Shown: one piece after another, positions 48,334-59,600 of the stretch | Position numbering within the stretch: the stretch's first letter is position 1 | Layout: every line of letters starts with the position of its first letter | Source of the DNA: Varroa destructor | Taxonomy: Eukaryota; Arthropoda; Arachnida; Mesostigmata; Varroidae | Assembly: GCF_002443255.2 (NCBI RefSeq) | Contig: NW_019211458.1 | Span: 24,498,757-24,562,756 of the forward strand | DNA: 64,000 nt | Direction of reading: 5' to 3' | Notes under the pieces: model-generated | The model's input: only the letters and a program-made list of their open reading frames with translations | What the model was told of the DNA's origin: nothing | Databases searched by the model: none | Program-made: the position numbers and the translations under genes

Positions 48334-49863
48334 ATCAATTCGCCCACGATCAGAGAAAGCTGCCACGAAGCATTCTATTTAATCATGATGTAGAGCGTCC
48401 TACGGCTGGCTGTGCTAAGTATTAGCTAACGCCTTAATGAAACGACGGCTAATGTAAGAGGTGCGCTAAATCAGTGCAGCAAAACGACCGCACGTACGTA
48501 AAAAGAGTTCACTGATATGGGGATGTACGCCGTATTTTACAAAAAGGGTTTGTTCCGAAAGAGAAATGCCATACACAGGGATACCATGCATCTACATGAA
48601 GTTCGATCAGATGACTTCGTTTATCGATAACTTTAACTGTGTGTACTACATATGTATGAATAAGTTATGAAGTTTAGGTATGTAATGAACTATAAAAATG
48701 GAAAGTTTTTTTAAAAGTGAACTGATTCGAGTAATATCACGTCTGTGAGTCGGAGGCGGATGAATGAGGTCCTGGTCGAGCTTTGTAAAGTTAGAGAGCC
48801 CAGCTAGCGTGCTTATACAGTTTTTACCGATTATGAAAGTGAGGAGCGAAAACCTTATTGCATTGTTATTGACACAAATAAACTGTAAATTGTACAAAAG
48901 TGATTATATGCATATTTATTTCTGCATATTAAATAAACAATTGTGTAGCCGAATAACACTATGCAGTTGATTAATAACTTAATCATAAAAGAAGACGTCA
49001 GTCTCTTAAAGGTAATACATTAAATCTGTCAATCAAGTGTTTTGTAGAAATAAAATTAGCTAGCAGATAACACAAAACAACAGAATTTGAATATTGGAGG
49101 CGAACTGCTTTATTAGCACGCTACGGAAAAAATAAAAAAACTACTGCTCGGTGGAAACTCAGCATCGAAAAATCTTCGGTGTATTAAAATAGTCGATACT
49201 GATGATGGAATGGTAGGCGCTGACAGTTCTGCTATAATTAACTGCTATTAATTAACTGATAATTAAGGCAACAGCTATTTATTGTCCTAGGTTAAAAAAA
49301 TGCGCAATATAGCTTTTATCACGGCAGCATTTCTCAGAAAATCTCTCAGATCTCAATCAGCGGGAAAAAAAATGTCTTGTTCTATAGACATTGTATCTAT
49401 AGCGTCGGCAGCATTGACATTAAGTAGTTTTTCCTTGTATTTTATCGCAAGAAAGCACAGTGCATCATTGCTTGAAAAAAAGAACCAATTATTCTTCATT
49501 TAACTAACAGTAGTGAAACGGAATCAGGGAACCCGTTATATTTACTATCTACCGAGATACATCATTCTACTCTGATTGGTATATCAGTTCCTTTGCTATT
49601 TCTGTGAAATCCAGTCGAGTCATTGACGGACCGCCTCAGCCACAGTAGAAGTCAATGCGTCCATTCTTCCCTCGCGCTGACGGAGAGAGCCGACCGCCAG
49701 CTGTTTGGCGCGAAGCCCTCTCTTGGTATTGCGTGGAGGCACATAGATCTCTTTCTGGGACACACACACTTGTCAATTCTGGAGAAACAGTGTTTTATGA
49801 TATTCATTTTAGCTCATAACGTGAGTGTAATTCGGAATTTGTGTATGCAAACAGTTGCTAATT
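48334..49863 (+). other. Mcr 3' UTR and intergenic spacer to RecQ4
   Basis: About 1.5 kb separates the Mcr stop from the RecQ4 start on the same strand. AATAAA hexamers at 48877-48882 and 48932-48937 are candidate Mcr poly(A) signals. The open frame at 49300-49503 (Ser/Ala-rich, no recognised family) has no supporting evidence as a gene. The RecQ4 promoter should lie here, but no TATA box or initiator could be singled out. Confidence 0.6.
48877..48937 (+). terminator. Candidate Mcr polyadenylation signals (two AATAAA)
   Basis: Two canonical AATAAA hexamers at 48877-48882 and 48932-48937 lie about 545-600 nt after the Mcr stop. AATAAA is common in AT-rich DNA, so the assignment is tentative. 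Confidence 0.35.
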
Positions 49864-50664
49864 ATGGATCTTGATAAACAGCTACTTGGGGCAAAGGTGA
49901 AGATCAAGACATGGGAGAAACAATTTATAAGGCTCAATCTTCGAGTTCCTGAGTCGGCGGACATAAAAACAGCTCCGGCCGATATTCGAGGTAAAAACCA
50001 GCGTGGCTTTATTTTATCAAATATAAAAGTATTAGAAGTATTTGTTGGACTGCTCTTAACTGGTAGATACTGAAATACACCCGGCAAAGCGCGCGTGATT
50101 TTAGCTGCTTTATTCTGCTTATACTTTGATGTTTCTAAAAAAAAGCTGTAGAGTTAAATTTATTCTGTAATTTACTGCCGATATAATATGCAGAAGTATT
50201 AAATATGTTTGTTGTTAAGCTTTCAGTTAACCTCATAGCTCATAGTCAAAAAATCTAGTTTTCGAACTATACATATCTCTAAGAAAACGTATGTAATTTT
50301 AGTGTGCTAAAGTATCTACGTTTATTGCATTCGAGACACAATTAAAACAAGGACCATAAAAACAAAAAGTTGTTTTAAACGTAAAAAAAAATGTTTTAAA
50401 GTAAGAAAGCTTCTAAACTTCACACAATGTTATGACGCGACAAAATTACAGTTAAAATATTAGAATATAGCTAGTAAATGGATCTAATTATTTGCTCTTG
50501 ATTGTATTGATCTTAATTTGCATTCTTTCTTCTCGGTTTCATCGCCAGCCGCGTATGTGGCGTATTTCAGATATAAAAAGCGTCAATCCGAAGCGGATGT
50601 TGCCCAACGGCAAAGTAGTGATGACAGCGCTGAAGTTTGGGGTGAACACTTCAATGTCAAACAT
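49864..50664 (+). CDS. RecQ4: RecQ4 exons 1-2: Sld2-like N-terminus
   Basis: Exons are 49864-49990 and 50549-50664. Residues about 1-60 read Leu-Asp-Lys-Gln-Leu ... Ile-Lys-Thr-Trp-Glu-Lys-Gln-Phe, then Pro-Glu-Ser-Ala-Asp-Ile, Ala-Pro-Ala-Asp-Ile-Arg, and [10 protein letters not shown]. This is the helix-rich motif shared by yeast Sld2/Drc1 and metazoan RECQL4 (aligned to human 'LQAWERAFRRQ...APEETRALYREYRTLKR', from memory). In RECQL4 this end contacts the replication initiation machinery. Intron 49991-50548 shows nothing else. Confidence 0.93.
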
Positions 50665-53600
50665 GTAGGAAACCCGTTAATAGAACCAGTTAATTAAATG
50701 TTCAAGTAACAGTTAGTCTAGTAAATAGTTACTAACAAATAACTATTTAGGTATTTCGTGCACGCAAACAGTAGACTGATTTGAGCTCGTTTACAGTATT
50801 ACATTTTACTATTACGAAAGTAGATATATAATTAATCAATGGCTTTTTCTCGTTAAAGCTCCCCGGATCATAAAAGCTTTAAAATTATTTATTGTAACAG
50901 CAATGAATGTTTAAATTTCACATATCTAAGTATACATATTTTATAGCGTGAAGCGGGACAAAAAGCTTGGTCGACACAGGAACGGTTTGCCGACAAAATA
51001 AAGAAAACGGTATTAAGCGGAAGTCCTCTTTGGCGTAGCGGACTGGGGAAACAAATTCCATCGCTGGCGCCATGTCAAACAGAGAATGAGACCCCAGTGG
51101 CTATTGAAATTGTTAAAGAGCGTAAGGTTTCTTGTCATGATGGGAATCCCTCTGCAGCACAACTGGAAACGGTTAGGAGTTAAACTACGAAATTTACTTT
51201 ATCCATTAACTTGACTAAAAATTATACCGTCCTGAAGAGTACTTTCTTCCTTTCCACAGAAAAGTCCAGCTTTTCTGAGGTAATGGTACAGATCTTTAAA
51301 TACAGCTGTTTACAGTGATGGTCCGTGATTATATGAACAAGCTATTAAAAATCATAAAATAACTTTGTATTCGAGTACTAACCATAAGGTTATTATTAAC
51401 TTTTCTTGATGCGCACGTTTCGCTTCTGTAGGGCCATAACTCCGGAGAGAATAATTTAACCGGGCAGTCGGTAGATAAACTTTTGGATCTAGATAACGAC
51501 CTCTGCGATACTACACAGGCTGCTGACGAAGCGAACGATGCCGATACAAATAGCCCACCATTGAGAGGTATTGGAAGCCCCGTTAAAGCCCAACAATTGA
51601 TGAAACATCGTGCTGTCTTTCTCAACAGGAATCTCAACGCTGATTGGTTAGAAAGAAACGCAGGTGTGCACAAATTAATGGTGTTTTTTTGATCTTTCAC
51701 ACATATTACATGTTTTTGATATGTACTAATGTTCGTCGTCGTCGTCACTGCCCTCTTCACTCCGTGCTATCGTATGTTGTCCAATTATAGAAAATGGACG
51801 CACAAATGTGTGCTGATTGAATGATCTCCATGAATAATAGTATTATTAAGAATAATAAAAAGTTATTTACTATGTATTATTATTTTTTATCTTGATGGTC
51901 TAAATGAATAATTTTACTTTGCAAAAGCTTGGTAAATTTACCACTGCTATAGTTATAAACAAAACTGATAACCGACAAGACAGAAAGTTTGTTTTTTTTA
52001 AAGATATTTCAGAGGTTTCTAAAAAACAACCGGAGGAAGTAACATCATCGATGAGTCCTTCGGCTGTTCTGGAAACAAAGATGATACCTCAAGCAGGGAT
52101 CCGTATTAAGCTCAGTCAAATAAAAAACTTCCAAATCGATATAAAGTCAGCTTCAGAGGTGGATGAAGCCATTAAGAATGCCAAGGTACGCGTCGCTGTT
52201 AGATCTGTTCGCACGAAACAGTATATGGCTGCTATACGTGTGCGTCCGTTTTTAGAAACGTATTATTGCAAACAGTTATATTGGCATCGTCTCTCAATCT
52301 ACCTCAATGGCTGGCAAGGTTATCGATCGAAGACTATCCGCCAGAAACGTTACAATAATATGCTATTTACTTAGGAAAAGCTTATTGAGTGCCACCGTCT
52401 ATTGCAGCAGTTCATCGCTAACCAATGTTTGCTACAGATGTTTACCACACAGGTTTACTAGGAACTTGGTAACAATCAGTTTTTGCATAGACTGCTATGT
52501 GTTAGGCATATACTAAGAGAATTTAGACATCTGGTAGAATAGATGCTATGTATTCCAGTAAAAAATGCTGCCCAAAAAGTTATAGGCTACATTATCCTTC
52601 TTTTAGAATTCTTTCGCTTTATTATTGATTTTAAACATTTCTAATTAATAAGAATTAGAAACGTTTAAAAAACTTTAATCATTTTTCCATTTATAGTGTA
52701 TTTTAACATTCTGCTCATTGCATTTTGAGTAAAGTCATATCATCCATATTGCTGCAGAACGCTACAATAGCTGGACACTCCGATGCAGAGCTCGGTGAAA
52801 CCCTTGAAAAGCAGGAAATTCGGCCAACGGACGACGTAATATCTTTCGAAGATGAGTTCGCACAGCAAATGAAAGGCCGTTCTGATACCGCGAATGTCCG
52901 TCGTATGAAGACCCATCATAAATTCAATGCTCAAACCAAACCAGTAGAAGACGCTGTTTTAGACAAGGAAGAAATTGTTATTGATTGGAAGGTCGTCGAT
53001 CACGACTGGCAAGACGACATCGAGCTTGAAACCGAACATAGTAAGTCGATAACTAAGGTCGATATCAAACTAACATTATATTCAACGCACGAATACCTCT
53101 TACAAATAACAACAAAAATAGTCCTTAGTCTTCATGGCGCATTAGTAACTTGTCGAGAGGATAGGATGTGATATAAAAAAAATTAAATGATTATATATTG
53201 CATTACACTCTCATGTGTGCTTTGTGTGTATTCCTTTCGATGTATTTGTAAAAGGTGAAACGCCACAGTATGGCATGGTAAATGGTGTGAAAAAAAAACT
53301 CTTTTAGCCATTGCGATCTATAGTAGTACAAAAGAAGATTATCGAGTTCATATATCTTATTTTTCCAGCCCCAAAGAGGCAAGGCAGCAGGATAATGGAA
53401 TCGAGCTTAGAAAATCGCGAGGACAACGGGACGAACGAAGATAACAAACGAAAATTTATTAGTGCAAATTCCCCTGAAAAGCACATAGGAACCCCTGCAT
53501 CTCGAAATATCTTGGACCCGTTTCAATGGAATGAACAGGAGCGTCGAGATGAGTCCACAAATCAGCCTGTGCGGCAACTTTATCCCAAGTGTGTACGATC

Positions 53601-56600
53601 TATGATAAAAGTATGCGTATGCGTATGCGTGTGTGTGTGTGTGTGTTTATGTAGAGTTTATGAAATTCATTTGAGCGTGCTTATGTAATTAGTGTGGTTT
53701 AGCGCATTTACGTTCCTTCCAGCGTACGGGACTCGCACGAATATATTCGACCATTTTCAAATGTAATCACGTACTGTCGTCTTTATTTTAGAGAAAAAGT
53801 TCGCGTAGCAGAAACAGACAAGGCTGATGTTAAGGAACTTCGAAAGAAGGGAGTAAAAGTTCACGCTTTAGCAAAGCGGCAACTGGAAATTAAACCACAG
53901 AGAACCAAAACTAAAAAATTACCGCCTGAAACAACCTCTTCAGTAAAAATTGGACGAAAGCGTGCTCGGAATACCAGCGATGATCTTATTGGTCAAAGCG
54001 AGGAAGAAGTAGGCCAATCATTTTTTTTTTCATTATCATTCAATAATATCTATATAATATAACAAGTCAATATCCAAATGATTCATCGTCAGAAAAATAG
54101 ACTAAAGTAGATAGTGTATGTACATAGAGAATGACTTTCTGCGTTTACACACCTGTATACCATTATACTTCTTTTTAGCATGTATGCGCTTTGCAGATTG
54201 TTAGGAGGTATACTGGCGCTGAAGGCAGCGAAAATGAAAGTCAGTTGATTGACGGAGCGGTTAAAAGAGCCAAAATGTCAGTGAAGTCACCTGATGACTA
54301 TGAAGAAGATTGTTCAGGCAGTGTTAGCTCAAAACCCATAAAGATGACTAGCATAGAAAGGTGTGTATGCTTTTTTAGCTCTATTTAGCGTACCACATCT
54401 GCAAAAGGAAATCTCTTTAATCTCCTCTATTTCATATTTAAGTATTGTCAGGCTTAAAAACTTATGATCTTAGCCAGCCTGAACAATTTTAAGCCAATTG
54501 TGAAGTTGACGCCGATCATCCTGCCACGACTGCATTGTTGACACCTCACATATTAAATGATGAAGGTAGATCTATAACGAGTTTTCCATAGAAAATTTGG
54601 AAGTATCCGAAGACATGTCAAGATAAAAAAAAGGGTAATGCATAATAAATAAATTGTACAAATGTATTGCGAACAGAGTAGCTAGCTTGCTTGTAAAGTC
54701 AGACCACGATACAACTTCCAGACGTGATATTATTACGTTTTCCAGACGAATGACAAATGGTACATTGAACGAAAACTTCGTTAAAGCCAACCTTCGTAAA
54801 AAAACGTACTCGCGGGGTTTGAAAAAGCTCAATTTTAAGAAGTATAAGTTCGAACAATGGAAACAAGCAAAACAGGAAAGTCAGAGCGGATTGTGTAGTT
54901 GGGGTGAACCTGATAATGACGTTCGTATGAGCAAAGTGGAGTGCTTCAAATGCGGCGGCTTTGGTCACTGGGCTAGGTAAGTGGTGTTAATACCACCATA
55001 GTAATTATCTACGAATTAATCTTCATACAGTAGGGAGCACGAATAACGACTTTATTAAATGTCTAGAAATAGTTAACCTTATAACGCGTACTTAGTTTTC
55101 CTTAGCTTTTGTCCTATATAATCAAAGATCCTATTAACCGAATACTTGCTAGCGATAGAAATGGCCATATCACATATCAGCGAGATAGAAATCGCAACTA
55201 CCATAAAGCACTTGATTCTAATGAATTATGAAATACTCGAGGCGGGAATTCATTAGACATACCGTTTTGAGACAAATGCACAATTTGTTACCGGCTTGAA
55301 CAGCGAAACACGTTAAGGACGACTAGTGAATCGAATTTATGTTTACTGTTTGCCATCGATAATGAAGGTACTGTGTTTCGAAAGCAACATCTGCTCAGGA
55401 GGACAATGAGCCTCCAGAAGAGATTCATATCCCGACGCTCGAAGAAGCTGCAGCTCTTGCGAAAGGTATCCGGAACGCTGAACCAGTACAGCTTACTTCG
55501 CCTAAACAAAACCAGCCAAGTACGTCATGACGCTATACCAATGTTAGCTCATGTATAATGAATAGCTTACTAGATTCGGATCATCCTAGCAATGAGATAG
55601 ATTAGCATTTTTTTAGGGCGGCCCAAGACACTATACGATGTAAAGACAAACATAGTCTTCACAGAGATAGCCTCACACTGATAACTGTGTATCCATTCGA
55701 TTAATTTTAGCCTCATCAAGAGTCGCCTCTACACAAGGGTCCGCGGTATTACGACTGTGCGTTGCTGAAGCTGCAAAACTTGATTCACATGAATTGTGCT
55801 CGTCTGAAGTTAAAAGTAGTCAATTCGAAGTAGACGAAACGGAGGAAGAGATTGAACAAGTGATGTCACAAATTCCTCTTGATTATACGAAGAAAAACGA
55901 TACCACAGACGGCAAAAACCAAGGCGAGGACGCTCGTTTTAAGACCATTGTACCTCTTGAACCGATCGATGGTTTAGAGGTAAAAAGGTATCTACACGAG
56001 CTAGGATTTCAAGAGTTCCGTCCCGGCCAAGAAGCTGTTGTCAACAGGATACTTAAAGGTTTGTAGCTCGTACTAAACAAGCTACGTGGGAACTGAATGC
56101 AACAGCAGATGTGCAAATTGTGTTTACTTTGGCAGGATTCGGTAAATCAGACGAATGAGGCGCGCAGTTATCCAATGCAAAAGTACGTTCACCTTAACAA
56201 CAAAAAGGGTGTACTGTTGATCACTCTATGGTATTTTAAATCAAATGCAGTTAAATTATATATTACGAAATCCCCGACGATTTATATCGTATAGGTAATG
56301 TCTTGAAGGTAAGATGTATAAACATGTTTTTTACACGAAGTTTATGATGAATGTTATATGATGTGTATAATATAGGACAAGGGTTAAGAGTTAGACTAAC
56401 CAGAGGGAAGCCCGTTTACCAACACGCTTGTTGAACGTCTTCTTCCGTGGGCTTCCCAGAACAGTTATGAACAAAAATTGAATTCAGTTCGAATTAATAG
56501 AAACACTATAAGATCGTACCTCTTTGCAGTGTAGATCTTATCTTTGCCTTGGTATTTCAGGTCAGTCAACGCTTATGGTGTCTTCAACTGGTTCCGGTAA

Positions 56601-59600
56601 ATCGCTGTGTTATCAGCTGCCAGCGTACATTTACGCGAACAAAATGACTTGTGTCACCCTTGTGGTATCACCGCTAATTTCACTGATGGAAGATCAGGTC
56701 ACAGGCTTGCCCGGCAAACTGAAGGCTGTGTACCTTCACTCAGGAATCACACCGCAGCAGCGCGAAAAAACAATTGAGCTTATCAAAGAAGGACAGGTTA
56801 GTAGTTTTATGTATGTAAATTGTTTTAGAAAATAAATCTTATTTGCCTTGTCAAGATAGTATTTTGAAGATGGTTCTATAATCGTATGTTGTTGCAAAAA
56901 CTGCTATTTCCTTTACGCTTTTTTGTTGTTATTATGTTCCCCATTTTCAGGTATGATACTAAGAACTTTCGCTAATATGTTACCTCTCGACTATTCATTT
57001 GAAAAGCGACCATTGGATTTCTTGCAGGTCTCTATTTTACCAACGCATTTAAGCCGATTATTTGTGCTCTCTAGGTTCATGCGGTCTTGGTTTCGCCAGA
57101 AGCTGTTGTTGCTGCTGGCCAAGGCGGTTCTCTTTTGGCAGGTCTTCCACCGATCGCATTCGCCTGCATTGATGAAGCTCATTGCCTCTCTGAATGGTCA
57201 CACAACTTCCGCCCATCTTACCTTCAACTCCACAAGGTAAATGCGTTATATACATTATTTATAAAATAAAAATGTTCATAAGACAAACGTATATACCTGT
57301 CAACAGTACTATTGATAATTGAAAATGTTGGTAACGACCAATAAAGCCAATCTTCATCTGATAGAGGTTTGTAAGGTTTCGTTAATTTAGGAACGTGCTG
57401 TTAACTCACAGGCTGTGCTCCTTGCTCAGTGACATGATTTAATTTTGTACTTGATTAAGGTGTGTTAAGTGTTCCTCGTTGATATAAAAGTGAGGATCCT
57501 AAAGGGAAGAAAAATAAAATCTTACAAAGTACACGTCTATTGCTAGTACATGGCGCAAACTGATAAGAACAAAAACGATTCGGTTGTTACGGCTGCTGGA
57601 GTCACAAAATATCAAACTCCTACGTAGACTAGTACATAGACTCCAGCTAGTGTTAGCCGTTAGAAAAGCCAATGTTCGATTGACAAAAAACGTTTATATG
57701 AACGTGCTTGAGATGGATGAAGCGCCACATGTATGTTCATTTTTGATTAATCGTGCAGTTAATCAAAATGTACGCGCATGTACAATAAAGGAAGCAATTT
57801 ATGCTCATTAACACTAGACAAAATACATACTTTGGTTGAAATACATAATGCTCAATTTGGTCTTACGCAGCAGTAGCATCAAGCGTGCTTACTCTGATGG
57901 CTGTCATGCTGAGTCTATCGAAGAAACTCAGCCATCGTAAGGTCTCAGCATATCATACGGCATTACGCCAAATCAATTCTATAGAAACAAACCGAGAAAT
58001 TTAACAAGCTCGAGAAGAGGCGCAAGCCTTTCAGCGCCGTCTACGGGCACCTTTGGGATGCATAACAGCTCCTGCACTGATGACATACAGACGATTTCTT
58101 TTTTTCATGAAATTAGTTAGAGAGTAGTTAGATAGAGTTTCTTAACTTGTTTTATCAAAAGAAGGCCGCAAGTATCATACAATGTTACTCTATTGGAGTA
58201 CGCAGAAAACAAAGACAAAAGACAAGCCATTTGGACATAAAACCAAAATCGTGAAATGCTACTAGTTTTAGTAATATTACAAAATAATGATTACTTCATA
58301 AAGGTGCGTGTTTTTTGACGATGGAGTTAAAATAATTCCGCAACTTACCTGCTACGTTTCACTTTATCATCATTGTTCGAACCGGTCGTAACGACGCAGA
58401 CGCTTCGTGAGAGACTGGGTGTCCAATGTGTTTTGGCGTTAACGGCTACAGCTACAAGATCCACTTGTAAAGATATCGCTCACCACCTACAAATCGACCA
58501 AGATGGAGTTGTCGGTTTGTTTAAGCTACCGGACAACCTCGTGCTCACTGCCTCGAAGGAACTGGATAGAGACAGGGTCAGTTATTACAGCATTGTTGTT
58601 ATACATGATATATGAGGAAGTTATTATATATATTTTCTTTAACAAAGTGGAATTAACGATCTCGCTGGACTTCACGTCTTCGGATATTTTTCCGTTCTAA
58701 CTGAACCACCGTCTCATCTGCAGTCATATTTGCAGGATATACCTTCTCTTAAAAGCAACTAGGACAGAACAAAATGAATTTTATATGCATTTCAGGCTCT
58801 GATCAATCTATTTAAAAGCGAGCGTTTCTCATCATGCAACTCTATCATCGTTTACACAACTCGAAGAGACGAGACGGAACGATTAGCTGCTCTCATTCGG
58901 ACGTCGATGCAGGACAAATTAAGGTAACCAAAAAATACATATTTCTTCTTCGTAGTTGGTTCCGTTACGAATTTAAAGCGTCTAGGTTGTAGCCTCATGT
59001 ATACTTGCTTAAACAAAGGGGTCAACAAAGAGTTCGCGGCTGTGTATTGATATGGCATTGAATTATAAAACCTCGTACATTTTCGAAGGCTAAAATGTGC
59101 TGATTTTTTCGCAAATATAATAAAAGAGACTTTTTAGTTTATACTTACGCAGATCTGTTTCTCTACAGAACAAATGAACAATTGGCCAAAATGAAGCGAC
59201 AGCGAAATAAAGCTCGAGACGTCCTTTGCTGGGATGCTGAGGCATATCACGCGGGACTTACGCCAGCTAAGCGAAAATCTGTTCAAAACAAATTTATGAG
59301 AGGCCAAATTCGCGTAGTAGTAGCCACCGTCGCTTTTGGAATGGGCATAGACAAAGCTGATATACGGTAAGCTTCAAAGTTATTACATCTTTCATGTGTG
59401 AGAGCAATTCAGGTATGGTAAGATGCACCAGAAAAATAATTTTTTTCTCTACTATTGTTGAGGGTATTTATTCTTGTCGCTGTCGGTGTATAGTAACGGT
59501 GAAATAGGACTAAAGACAGATGTATAGTCGTTTTACGCGCGAAAACTTTATTCGGTATATATCGATGTAAGTCGGTGAATGTCTAAGGTGTTGAATGCGT

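Noticed and set aside
51329..51760. 143-codon minus-strand open frame opposite RecQ4 exon 4
   Set aside because: Antisense shadow. The plus-strand frame joins in phase with the neighbouring RecQ4 exons.
51904..52012. N-terminal extension of RecQ4 exon 5 in the same open frame
   Set aside because: The phase from exon 4 needs two bases before the first full codon. Only the TTTCAG acceptor at 52012 gives this with a proper pyrimidine tract, so the upstream frame is intron.
57584..57811. 75-codon open frame inside RecQ4 intron 14, considered as a nested gene
   Set aside because: No recognised family, no start context or splice support, and stop-free runs of this length are common here.
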